Shown in pieces: positions 26,096 to 38,700 of a stretch of 64,000 nt of DNA. Within the stretch, counting starts at the first letter, position 1, and each line of letters opens with the position of its first letter. A program made the translations under genes and the position numbers. The notes under the pieces are model-generated. The model saw only the letters and a program-made list of their open reading frames with translations. It was not told where the DNA came from and ran no database searches. This stretch comes from Lepisosteus oculatus (Eukaryota; Chordata; Actinopteri; Semionotiformes; Lepisosteidae). The DNA lies in contig NC_090704.1 of the NCBI RefSeq assembly GCF_040954835.1, forward strand, positions 35,654,979 to 35,718,978. The letters run 5' to 3'.

Positions 26096-26730
26096 TTCTA
26101 GAAAAACACTAACCAGGAGAGACCATTTTGCCCTTTTCTTCCTTTTCTCTATACTTGCATTTTTAATTCTGTTTTCCAGGACCCTTTATGACTCTTAATC
26201 ATTTACCCAGAACTTAATTAACCATAGTAAACCTGATGATTCCTTTGAGCAAACTACTCAGCAAACACCTCATTTCCTTTCTTGCTTTGAAGCTGCACTG
26301 AGACACTGAGCCAGGTATTAGATCTGAAAACACCTCAAGAGTCACTTCCAATACTTGTAACAGTGTGTGATTTGTTGCCTCAGTTCATGATCTACTCTCT
26401 CAGATGAAAAAGAAGAAAATAGCTGTTATGCACTATGGGAGAAGAGCATTCTTGCACAAAAGAATTTTAGGTAGGGAGAATTACTAAATGTTGAATCCAA
26501 CATGCGGCCCAGATATGGGCCTTGATATAGACCTTAAGCTTTTTGGAATACATTTTGGCAGAAAAGACTGTGTCCATACAGATGTTTCTCATTGTGTTAA
26601 TATTTTATCTGGCATAACTTCAATTCAGGGGTTACAATTTATTAGTCAAAAAGCTATTAAAACTGAAATGTGCATTAATAAAGCATTTATATATGATACC
26701 GTTTGTGAGAAAATGGTGAGGTAAAGCATT

Positions 26731-27060
26731 TACAGTGCTTTGCAAAAGTATTCACTCCCCTTGGACATTTTCATATTTTATTGTGTTACAGACTGGAACC
26801 ATGATGTATTTAACTGAGGATTTGTGCCACACATGAACACAAAGTACTCCATAAGGTCAAAGTGAAAAAAAATCCAGACATTTTACTAAATTAATTGAAA
26901 ATAAAAAAACTGAAAATAATTGAATGTATAAGTTTTCAGCGCCTTGCTTTGACACACCTAGATTATCTCTGAAGTAACCACCTCTCTTCTTCAAGTCACA
27001 TAATTACTTGACTGGAGTCCACCTGTGTGCAGTTGAAGCTCAGGGAAACTTTAATTGACT
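26731..27060 (+). mobile_element. Tc1/mariner-type transposon end (remnant)
   Basis: Starts at CAGTGCTTTGCAAAAGTATT, the long terminal repeat sequence of a widespread fish Tc1-like family. It continues through ATTTTATTGTGTTACAGACT and GGAGTCCACCTGTGTGCAG. No transposase frame and no second end are visible, so it cannot move by itself. Confidence 0.75.
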
Positions 27061-27284
27061 AATAAGGTTTCTTTATGTTTGCTTGTACTTTGCCAGAAAA
27101 ATTCTCTGGTTATGGGAAATGCCAATGCAAACTGTAACTATCTTATAACAGACCTCCATGCATGATCAGTTTTCATTTTAATAGCCAGAAGATTTCCACA
27201 TAAGGCTGGCATGCATATAATGTTTTTTTCAGACAAAAGGTGAAATTAGACAAGAAGAAATCATATGGGTCTGGAGTCAAATCT

Positions 27285-27290
27285 TTTATT
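27285..27290 (-). terminator. Likely poly(A) signal of copy 4
   Basis: AATAAA on the - strand, 235 nt after the copy 4 stop codon. Confidence 0.45.
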
Positions 27291-27524
27291 TACAGCAGTG
27301 CAAACAGGAGCAAATAGTGTCAATCACTAAAATCGCTGAAATGTACCTCAGCGTGCACACATATCTTTATAAAAATAGTTGCCCTACTGAAATACATGAT
27401 GATGTCACAACACATTCCAAAGTATTCCAGGATCTTGTAATGTATAAAAGAAACTTTAGGACTGTAGCTGAACATATGGCCCTTGTGCTAGCCATACATG
27501 GCCCATGTGTTCTCTTATTCCCAC

Positions 27525-30500
27525 TCAGCGGGGTCTTATTTTCATATCGCAGTACTTATAGGAATACTTTTGGCCTTTCCCAGTCAACCAGTTGATCCCA
27601 TTAGCATGACTTTCATGGCTTCCTCCCAGATAGAGACCATTGAGATTGGCCTGGTGACACTTCCCATACCACCAGCCACCCTTGAACATAGTGCTGCAGC
27701 TGTTATCATGGCTGTCATTGTCCCGATCCTTGGCTGAAAAGGGCATGCTGTTATGATATGAGAAGGAATCACCTGAGGACAGAATACAAGTACTTCATTA
27801 ATAACAAACTTTGTATTCCGCAACAAATCTGTTTGACCCCAACAAAGCAATCAATAAAGTGAAGACCACAGTCCTACTATTGAATCAGTTACAACAGTGT
27901 TACTTTGAGATTTGAGGTACTGCCCAATACTACATTGAATGTGAGATAGATTCTGCTCAAGTCAGCTTTTCCTGGCTTCTATCCCAAAGCAATAGGTGGA
28001 TACTGTCAGAGATTTCTGAATTGTTGAGATTTGTCTCAGGTTGTTTCTTTAGGTATTTAAGAGTAGTGTTCTGAAATACAGTATGTTGTGATGTGAGAGA
28101 GGGAGAAATTAGTCTCCCAACACATATTATTGCTGCAAAAGCAGAGGAGGGAATAAGATCTACAAATCAACAGATGAAGCTCATACAGTTTATACATGGT
28201 TACATAAAAATTGTGAGATATTACTTGCTGTAGGGAATGACTAAATGAACTAATGATCAGAATAGTTAAACCTACTGTAGTTATAAGCACTTTGCATGCA
28301 GGACTTCAAACAATCTCTATCTCAAAGCTGCCCTGTATAAAAAAGCACATACGCTATATTTTTAATTGCAAGGCTTATTGCACTTTCAACAAATAATTTT
28401 AAACAAGACATCTAATGTAACTTGCATGCTTCCACTTTTGAATGGATTCAATTCTGGATCTAGGGAGCTAATTTGCATGTGATTTGCATGCTCTCCCGGT
28501 GTTCTCTGGGGGCTCCAGTTTCTTCTCACAGTCCAAAGCCATTCTGTTAGGTTAAATGGCTGCTGGGAAAATTAACTTTGCTGTGAGTGTGTGCATGTCT
28601 GTGTCTGTCTGCGCTGTGATAGACTGATGACCTGCCTTGCACCCTTTGCTTGCCAGCATAGGCTCTGGCTCCCCCGTGACCCTGTATTGGATGAAGCAGT
28701 TAGAAAAGGATGGATGCATATATACTCTGCCCTCAAATTAACTGCCTATTAATCAGACATGGTGGAATGTTTGCCTTTAGACAGGCAGAGACAAATTATA
28801 ATTGACTGTAATTTAATGTTTTAGTCTGACACCAAGACTGTCTAGTCAACTATGAACTGGAAATAATAGTGACTAAATGGTCAATTCCAAATTGGGAATA
28901 CAAAGAAATATATAAATATATAAGGTGCAGTATTAATACAGCGGGTGAAAATGCAACAAGACCTTACCTGCACTTCCAGCCTCAAAATTCCCCAGCAGAA
29001 GTTTGTAATTCTCCGATTCCCCAGTAACCAGAAAATTACTGTATTTTGCAAAGGTGGCCGCATTGTCAAAATCCTTGAAGTCTATCCTTAATTCATAATC
29101 CCCTTCAAAAGAAAACAAGCAAGACTGCACCTCAGGACATGCATTGCAGATGGTGCTCCTGCAAACCTATGATAAACAGGGCAGACTCGTTTTTATCAAA
29201 AATGCTTTTTGCATAACTTTAAAGCACAATAGGAACAGTTTCCTGTCATTGTACATGTTAATAGTTCCAAATGATTGATCAAAGACAAGTTTTTTTCCTT
29301 TGTCTCTGGCAGCATCTGAAGAGAAGTCAGAAAAGTCCAGTTTGTCCAGTCCAGTTTCTTTCTCTGTGCTGGAGGAACAGAATGGCATTCCATACAACCA
29401 TTGTTCACAGTATTGATAAAATCACTCTGAATGATCACCTTGATGATACAATGGAAAACATAAATGTATAGTTTTGAAACTGAAAGTAGCTGGATGCCAA
29501 TTATTTTAAATAAATTGCATGCAGTAACATTTTGAGGATTATGCTAATTAAGATAATTAAACTAATTTATAGACTAATTCATACTGCCTAATTACTATAT
29601 AACCTCTTTCCGTAAATCTAGTTATCAACTCACAAAGCATCGATCGAAGGAAGGCAAAACTCACCTGAGCTGGTCAGTGAATGAATGTGGTCGTTCCCCA
29701 GCCAGAATTCTGACTGCTGGTTACCAAACCCTCGCTTGTAAGAGGCCCAGTCTCTGTAAAAATCAACTGACCCATCCATCCTTCTCTGGAATACCTGCAA
29801 ATATCCCGGGAAGCAATGAGAAATATGCATAAACTTCTGTGTTGCCTGTAATCCATTTATGTAACAATAGTGTTTAATTATCAATACACATACAGTAGAT
29901 GTAGCTGCTCAGATGGAGACAGAGACTATTTGTAATTGAAGCAATCTGTACATTAGTAACAAAAAGCTATATCTGCTGTGAAGCATTCTGCTATTGCTAC
30001 AGTAAGTATATGTTTTCAAGATAAAAGACGTGAAACATTACTTTCTTCTTTCTTTGTAAAGCTCAAGCAATCAGTGTTTTAGATCTTTGTATTTATGTTC
30101 TGATAATCATAACCAGAGTTACCACTGAGGAGACCATTTGGCCAATCTATCTTATTTGATAGTTAGAAGCTAATTGATATCCACTGTTTTTTTGAAGAAG
30201 CCACGTTTCTGCAGCCTATATGGCGTCGGAAAGTAATTTTTTGGCTACTCACAAGCCAGCCGCCCCCGTCAGTGTCCATGTCACAGAACACCCTGATGTC
30301 TTTGTCTCCCACTGTCCTCACTGTGTACCAGCCGCTGATGTAGTTCCCCTGGTCCAGCAGCTCCTTACAGTTCCGAGCCCCTGGAAGAACGATAACGTCA
30401 CGCTGGCAGCTGAACAGACACATGCCTCCCTTTGCCAGTGTGCAAAGTGCAATCTTGCAGATGGAGACAGAATCTATAGTACATCACTTCTTTTTCTCTT

Positions 30501-32647
30501 CTAATAAACAAAAAAATATGTGTCTTCAACATTTTTCCCATTTGAATTTTCAATTCAGCATCTGATGTGAGGGTGTTCTACATTTATCTCTTTTATTCAG
30601 TGTTCTTTTATTCAAAACTATTGAATTTATTTATTTTCCAGTGTTAAACATTATAAAGGTTTTGTAACAGAGATTTATTTGATTTCTTGGGATATGTTTC
30701 TGACTATTACATCCTGAGTGATACACATTCTCTACATTTAGTTATTCCTGAGGGTGAATTTTATCAATTTGTGGGATTTTGGCTTTCCATTTTCAATGGT
30801 AGTTAGGCAAAATCCAGTAAGTAATAGCTTGTTTTCGGTAGTATGTCAAACGCTCACCTTTGCTTCTTTGATCACCTGGTTCTCCCTTCTGTCCTTCAAA
30901 AGGAATAATAGACAAGTCATTACCTCAAAACTTTTAACACTATAAGCTTATTTTATCATTTGAAAGCTATATAATCTAGGGGCAGTTTATCTTACCTACC
31001 TACATGTATTGTTTGTTATATTTCCTAATGGCATTCAAAAGTTTGTTTGTTTTTACAAGAATTACATTAGCAAAGTCACTCCACAACAGAATGTTTTCTC
31101 TTTTAATTTCTACATTAAAACCTCCTTGCTCCTTTCATTAAATGTGCCTGCCATTCTTCTTCACTGTATGTGATTTGTATTTGAAAATTAGGATCAATTT
31201 CCCAATGCTTACCTTTGTAAAAACAAATAATCACTATTTACCTTTGCTTCCTGCTGGACCAATCTTCCCAAATGCTCCTGGCTCTCCCGCCACACCTAAA
31301 ATGTAGCAATACAGGTGAGGAGGCAGCCTCTATCATCAGTGATGAAGAGGTCTTTGGGTTGAACCATACAGCTGCATACAGCTGAGAGGTGTCCTATTTC
31401 TGTCTATTTATAGTTGCTATGACTTGGGGAGACGTTAGAACAGCTATCACTTACCTCGAGGGCCTTCTCCTCCCTTCATGCCTGGAGCTCCAGGAGCACC
31501 TGGTATCCCCGGGTGTCCTGGGCAGCCCTGAAGGATGGTCAGTCTGTCCTTGTCATTCAGGCCCACAACCTTCAGCTCTGCAATACAAAAGAGCGCAGCT
31601 TCAACAGGAAAACTGGACAAGAGAGGTGGAGGTTTCACATTATGTTTGGGGTCAAACTCTTTATCCATTGCTGGAGAGTCTGTTGTCATGAGCCAAAGGA
31701 CTAGGGCTTCTGTTCTTCTATGGACAGTGGGTGTGGATCCAATGCTTTAATCAAGGTTTTTTGTATTTGAATGGAGGAGATTCTGCCATCTGTCGCACTG
31801 CGATAATTACATAGAATATAATTAAATGCAGTAGACAGTCCAGAACTTTTTCACAGAGAGAGAATCTTACATGAGGCTCATCAGGCAGGAGATTTTCTCA
31901 GACTTTAGAGATGATCCTATTGGGAGGTAAGGGGTTTTCAAAAGATGGAAGAGTTTGTAATACCTCGTTCTTCTTCCTTTAATCCTTACAATTTTTCCCC
32001 TAGCTTGCTTGCTTTCAGGCAAGCAAGGCAAATATTCTGAGATTTCAGAAAATAGTTGCCATACACTTATTTTTATAGTTCAGCCTTCCTGTACACCATC
32101 CTTTCTTGTTTGTTACTAGTCTCCGTGTTTAGATGGCCATAAAAGTAGTTAAAGGATGATGAGAAAATATGACTCCTTATATGTCACTTTGCTCCAGGCA
32201 TAGTAAATCTGCTTCAACAGGCAGATTAGAAACCTGATGTTCATCTGATTTCCACGCTTTCTAAGCACACCTACAGGTAATCTGCTACAGTACCTAAAAC
32301 CTTTCCATAAAATTGTTCACTGATTATTTAATTGAAATGGCAGACTTATGAAAATAGAAAAAGCAGCAGAAAATGACACAAAGTAGTACGCAGGGCACAA
32401 GTAGCAAAGCCAATAACAGGAAAAGACCTTTTTAAATAGAGGTGCAACATGTACAGTGTAATCTGAAACACAAGAAATATACAACAGCACTATCTGCACA
32501 TCTCTATACTGTAAAAACACTGTAAAGGTTTTTCTAGTGTTTCTAGTGAGTCTGATATTTACCTGGACAGGTGTTTTCTCCTCCAGAAGCCACAGTGACA
32601 AACATAGAGACAATGAAGATGGAACCAGAGACTTTGTTAGGCGCCAT
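27525..32647 (-). CDS. fcn-like: Ficolin copy 4, 8 exons
   Basis: Exons in transcript order: 32563-32647, 31455-31577, 31242-31295, 30858-30893, 30253-30380, 29665-29794, 28968-29102 and 27525-27772 (939 nt, 312 residues). The signal peptide is the most divergent ([16 protein letters not shown]). Exon 2 is 123 nt, one Gly-X-Y triplet short as in copy 3, and its intron flank is nearly the same as copy 3 (about 22136-22230 against 31365-31454). Exon 3 reads [19 protein letters not shown], keeping the candidate MASP Lys. The exon 8 loop is [15 protein letters not shown], with no CxCxC, then WWYGKCHQ; it ends YCDMKIRPR with the extra Cys. Family role: secreted lectin of the complement lectin pathway. 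All exons are open. Confidence 0.95.
28440..28725 (-). repeat. SINE-like repeat in intron 7 of copy 4
   Basis: Reverse-sense copy of the common family: GCATGCTCTCCCGGTGTTC, then TCTCACAGTCCAAAGCC, then GATGACCTGCCTTGCACCC, ending near GGATGGATGCAT. Confidence 0.7.
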
Positions 32648-32720
32648 TCTGTTGCTGATCATTCAGATGTCCCTCAGTGTCCACCTCTTCTCTCAGAGTG
32701 GCTTGTTAGGGGAAAAGGCT

Positions 32721-32731
32721 GTTTTTATATT
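32721..32731 (-). promoter_or_regulatory. TATA box of copy 4
   Basis: AATATAAAAAC on the - strand, 74 nt from the ATG. Confidence 0.65.
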
Positions 32732-32817
32732 GTCCAGACCCCTTTCCAAGAGCATCTTAATTACTGTTGTGTTTTGAGGGGAGGGGTGAAGGACATGTGT
32801 ATGTTTTCATTGGGTGT

Positions 32818-32835
32818 CTTTTCTCTCTGCAATAA
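32818..32835 (-). promoter_or_regulatory. Conserved upstream promoter motif of copy 4
   Basis: GTTATTGCAGAGAGAAAAG on the - strand, about 90 nt above the TATA box. It matches the motif of copy 2, though the ETS-like GGAA core has become GAAA. Confidence 0.4.
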
Positions 32836-34568
32836 CTGATGTGCCTGGGAAGTGATCTGTCATTTGTCTCATCCTTGTCCCTCGGGGATAAACACAGATA
32901 TGTATTATGATAAGCACTAATAATACTATAAAATTGTGAACTCAGAGTTGCCAAGATAGTTACGTTGAACCAAAGTATAATATTTTATTTAAGCTACAAA
33001 TGTATTCAGAACTCATGCTTCATGTTTCTTCCCTTTGTATTTTCCCTTTTGAGGATTTCTGCAAAACAAGGAGTCACTGCTTTCTTTGGGGTGAAATAAA
33101 AGTTAGCTTTGATTGGTCTGGAGGCTAGATCATTGTGCCATTCAACAAACTCTTCGCTCACATCACTCAGGGGTTTGAGGTGTCTTTATTGTTTCATTGC
33201 TCGAGGTGGTTTCAAAAACATAAGAAAAAAAGTCACATCTTTTTTTCTAAATGTTCATTCCTGATGAGGGTCTCAGTGGTAACAGGCTTCCCTTTCTCCA
33301 GCAGTTGTGTGTGCTGGGTCTGCCCTGGGGTCTCTTCCCAGTGGGTCTGTCCTGGTATATCTCCAGCAGGAGGCACCCTGGGGGCATCCTTACCAGACGC
33401 CTGAACCACCTCATCTGGCTCCTCTGACTCCTTGGTTGCTTGACCGGTAAGTACAGGTTGCTCCCAGAGCTCCTCACTCTATCATAGAGAGTAAGTTCAG
33501 CAGCCCTATGGAGAAACCTAATTTCCCATGGTCTCATTCTTTCTGTGGCTACCAAAGGTTCATGGCCATAGGCGAGGGCTGGAACGTACTGTAGATCAAC
33601 CAGAAAACCAAGAGCTTTATCTGGACTTCACCACAACGGTTTGGAACATTGTCCGCATTAATGTTAACACTGCACCAAACCACTGGTCTGTGCCTCAATT
33701 CCCTCTACCCTCGCTCATGAACAAGACCCAGAGAACAGGTTTTACCCCTCTAGCCTGAACAGCTGACAATGAACCATTGTGTGGGTTTGCCTCCCACAAG
33801 ACAAAGTATGAGGTTTGGGTGCGATGACTGGGGGCATGAGTAAGCCAGGTCTGGAAAGACTATACCTTGTCAATGGAAACAATGACTAAAAAGTTATATA
33901 GGTACCATCCAGGTTAAATTTAGAATGTTAGGCTTAGTCCCTTTATACAAAATGAGATAATTGGTAAGCTGACAAAATTCTGCTGTGCACATAATGGGCA
34001 AACTGTCATGTAAAATTCTTTTGTCTTTTTTAGAATTTATCAGCAAGACATAGCTATACTTTGACCAGTGAAATGGGCTTCTTTTTGTGCCATCTAGGCG
34101 TATTCTTGCCCCCAATAAATACAATTGGAATAAAATAGAGAAAAATGGATTACAGATTGGATAGTGTCTTGCTTAAAAAATTCTTATGATGTTTTACACT
34201 AAAGATAATATAATCATAAAAACATTGCACAGGGCAGTCGTATTTGTCATACATATGTTTTCATCCATGTAGAATAAAAAATAAAATATTATTTTAGCAT
34301 TGTATTAATCAGTTCTTTATAGCCCTTAGTTGTTATCTTTCATGTAACTCACCAACTATTGATAAATATTTTCAATGCTTTAGCATGTCTCCCTTACAAT
34401 AAACTGTATGATGTGATCTACATAGCCATAGTTTTGACAATGACTTCCATAAACAAGCAAGAGAATGTGTTAAACATAGACTACATGAGACACATCCATT
34501 CTGTACAGTACAGTTAAATGTTTACATTATGTGGGAGTCAAGGATTAACATTAAACCTCTGCTGGGCC
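32836..34568. other. Intergenic region between copies 4 and 5
   Basis: Contains a LINE 3' fragment at about 33240-33770. The rest is AT-rich with no gene or RNA that I can support. Confidence 0.55.
33240..33770 (-). mobile_element. 3' fragment of a non-LTR retrotransposon (LINE)
   Basis: The - strand encodes pieces of the region after the reverse transcriptase in a common fish LINE. Words include ATERMRPWEIRFLHRAAEL, SQRSQMRWFRRLVRMPPG and DRPTGKRPQGRPST, corresponding to the usual RSQLRWFGH-RMPPG and PTGRRPRGRP blocks. The preceding DNA (to about 33770) continues the same protein in other frames. 5' truncated and inactive. The Rex type is my best guess. Confidence 0.75.
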
Positions 34569-35691
34569 TCAAGTGGGTCGTATTTTCATATCACAGTACT
34601 TATAGGAATACTTATGGCCTTTTCCAGACAACCAGTTGATTCCATTGGCATGTGTCTCATGACTCCCTCCCAGATAGAGCCCGTTCAGATTTGAGTGATG
34701 GCAGTCCCCATACCACCAACTTCCTTGAAAAATTTCAGCACAGCTCCTGTCGTAAGTGTCATGGTCACGGTCTTTGGTAGAAAAGGGCCTTGAGTTATGA
34801 TACGATAGGGAATCACCTGGAGATAGAAAATAAATAAGTTTTAACTTGTGGCAGCAGGGGTCTTTACTGAGGTGAATACTTACTTTCTCTCACTGACCAG
34901 CAGCCTTATGAGCGGAGTGGAAAATTAAAGACGGAAGTATAAGGAAAACATGCAGAAATACCAGGCATTACACTATGGACCCAGGGGATGAATAATTTAG
35001 TTTCATATTAGGTATTAATCACTGTGTACTTCTATTCATAACCACAAACCACAAATATGACAGGTTTATGGAAGTATAGTGTGCAAATTAAAATTTAACG
35101 CCAACATAGTGGACCAATAACATCTTAAAGTGAAAAACAAATAATTGCAATTTTGTGGCCTTGCAACTTTGAGGTTTTGTGCAAGTGGACTTATTGAATG
35201 TTTAGAATTCAGTTGGAAAGAATATTTACCCATTCTCAGTCTCAGTACTTTAAGAGAGGTAATCAGTACCATCACAAACTGTATGTTAAAACATTAGATA
35301 TTATTGTATTATCAGGCTGCTCTGTCTTGTTAAAACCAAATTGGAAATCAATAGTAATATAAACATGTGAATGCATCATACTGTACATGCGCAATTGAAT
35401 GGTCAAAAAGAATTTGAGACTAGGTCCCAAATCAGGTTTCGAAAATGGGCAAAATATAATTCGTCTGGCTTCTTACATCGCTCTTGCAAGAAATAAGTCA
35501 GAAATTTGAACCTACCTGCACTTCCACCTTGAAATCCCCCTAGCACAAGTTTGTAATTCTCTGATTCCCCCATAATCATGAAGGACTGGTATTTTGCAAA
35601 AGTAGACACATTGTCAAAATCCTTGAAGTCTATCCTTAATTCATTATTCCCTTAAAAAATAGACACACAAGGATATAGGTTAGAAGCTAAG

Positions 35692-35748
<57 letters not shown>

Positions 35749-38700
35749 TTAATAAACTTTATTTTATATAGCGCCTTTAAAGGTTGCTTCTCAAAGCACT
35801 TTACAGGATGACAATAACAATAAATAAGAAGACTACAACAATAAATAAGAAAATTTCACAAGACAGGACACAATTATAATTACAACAATACAACAATAAC
35901 AAGATACTGTATTCATTCTTTTCCAGAAATGTGTGTTCATCATGTTAGATACTTACCCTTCCTGAAAGCACCTAACTGTATCACTGAACATGACGTGAAG
36001 GGATCATACATTAATCAATTGAGAAAATATTAGAAGAAGGAAACACAACATTCTTTATTACAGTCCATGTAATCATATGCAAAGATCAGAAACCTATTGC
36101 AGTCAATTGTTTTCTTTATTGTGAATGTATGGTTTTCTAAATGTTTGCATAATTAGATTGGTCGTGTCACTTGGTCATGTTTAACAACTCTGACTCTTTC
36201 GGTAAGTGCAAGTGTTCATAGCCTTCAAAATGGCAGGTTTCTAAAACAACTCATCTAATCTAATGACATCAAATCTACCTTTTCATTGTCACAAGAATGA
36301 AAGGGTTTTGATGTTACATTGCCTGGGCTAATTAGTGTCACATACCCATCACTCAAGGTATTCACAAGGTCAGTCTAAACAATTCTTTTGAACTTTTGAA
36401 AGTAAGCAAAGGTTCAAAGATAAGTGTAGAAATTGTGGAAAGGTACTGCACATTTAAAAACAAAAACATGAGGCTGTTTATGGACTATAGCTATTTAAAA
36501 ATAAACTGCACATATACTCTGATAAAGCAAGAGTAATGTGAAATATTATGAGCTCGGATGTGCAACACAGGTGAACAAAATTAATTTATTTTGGCTTTTT
36601 GTGAAGTATACCCAGTATGTGTAGTAAACATGGAAAAACACAAAGTGTTAAATGTACACGGATCCAATGTAAAGACTATACAAACTACTGTACCATGCTT
36701 GGATATTCTGATGTCTAGTAATTACCAAAAAAACAGATTCTAAGTTGAACATAAAGCAGTTGCACTCATTTTAAAACTGGAGAGAAAAATCAAAACTATG
36801 CTTCTCTAGTTGAAGATGATATAAAGTTAAACAAATATTTTTTTTACTGGCTTTTCAACCTTCCCAGTGTAACTCTTCTCATGTTGTCAGAAAATGTCCT
36901 TTTTCCCTGCTGATACTCTACAGCTGATCTGTCTCCTGCAGTTCCTGTGCTGACCCAGCCCTGTGGCCAGGCTGGCAGACTCACCTGAGCTGGTCAGTGT
37001 TTGAATGTGGTCGTTGCCCAGCCAGAACTCTGACTGCTGGTTACCAAACCCTCGCTTGTAAGAGGCCCAGTCTCGTAAAAAATCTATTGATCCATCCAAC
37101 CTCCTCTGGAATACCTGCAACCAGAACACACCAGGGAAGCAGAACCGAATTATCTACAGTATCTTGTTCATTTACCATAGGTTTGGAAGCTTGTAAAGTA
37201 AATCCATCCAACCAATTCCTAACCGCTGTATACAGCACCGGGTCACAGAGGAGCCAAAACCAAGCAATGGGTGCCCATTGCAAGGCACCCACAGACACAA
37301 ACATGTACACTTGCACACCAGGGCCAATATTTCCTAGCACCCAGTTTAACTATCAGTTTAGTAGTTCAAGTACAGTAGGTAGCTGTGTCAGCATGCGTCC
37401 GCTGCCAAGGAACAAGTAATACGCTTATTCCATGTTGAAAAGGAAAGAATAGAAACACAACATTCCGGCTGTGGAGCCTTCTTGACCCAAAAAAGGCTCC
37501 ACAGCTGAAACATTGTGTTTATTTTCTTCTGTTTGCAGTGTGGAATAAACTTTTACTTGTTCCTATCAGTTTAGTATGTTATACCTTTAGACTGTGGAAG
37601 GCAATGGGAGCACCTAGAATAAACCCATGAGAACAAGGGAGAACATATAAATTCAAGGCAGACAGCACCCTAGATCCAGAACTGAACCCAGGGCCTCAGC
37701 CTGCAAGGTAGCAACGATAACCGCTGTACCACCATACTGCCCACCAACAGTAAATAAAGGTTTTGATTATGTTAAATGGAAATGTATTTACTGCTACTTT
37801 CTTTCCAAACAGATGAAGTTGTACAGGTACTTGTGCATAGAATCAGATCTAAGCTGAAATGCACAGACTGTTTTTGTCAGAAATGATTGTTGGTTTATCT
37901 GATCACTCACAAGCCAGCCGCCCCCGTCTGTCTCCATGTCACAGAACACCCTGATGTCTTTGTCTCCCTCTGTCCTCACTGTGTACCAGCCGCTGATGTA
38001 GTTCCCCTGGTCCAGCAGCTCCTTACAGTTACGTGACCCTAAAATGACAAAAGTCTGTCATCAGCAGTTGAACTGAGAATGTAGTGTACTGCTGAAAGAC
38101 TATCCCCATTATACAGTACATGGATATACAGACTTTGTTGAATGCAAACCATTTTCAGTCTCATTATTTTCCAAAAAACATTGTTTAAACATTTGACCTG
38201 AGTATTTTTCCATTTTGAAAACACCTGGAAATGTTTAAACTCTGGAAAGTCTACACTGGAGTTTATTAGTAGAAATATGTTAAGCTGTTTCCAAACAGTG
38301 TTATGATGTGTTGCAATAGAAAAATACAGCCAGGGCTGATGTGAGCTTGGAGGGGGGAGGGTTAAGCAAACTTAAGCTGTTTTTGAGTGGGGTGGGAGAG
38401 TTCTCTTTCTCGTCTGGGTTGTGGGGGTGCCCTTCAGATATGTTTCCACTTTTCATCCCCCTCAGAGGCTGTTTAATCTATTAAACTTCTATTTTCTAAG
38501 GAGGATGGGTTAGGTCTTGGGTGAAACTGTTCCTCTATCCAAGAAAAAAAAGATCATCCTTTGCTTTTTTTGAGGGGGGGAGGTGGGCAATAACAACTTA
38601 GGCCCCCCTAATTTAGGCACTAGTGTCAATCCCAAACACAGCTGATTTTTGGGATAGTTTTCTGACCAACAAGTAGTTTAAATCTATATCTATAGTTTAA

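Noticed and set aside
31999-32025. Short palindrome GCTTGCTTGC/GCAAGCAAGG
   Set aside because: Arms of about 9 nt are expected by chance in 64 kb.
33247-33555. 102-codon open frame as a host gene
   Set aside because: The peptide carries the RMPPG and PTGKRPQGRPS words of a fish LINE C-terminus, so it is a retrotransposon fragment.
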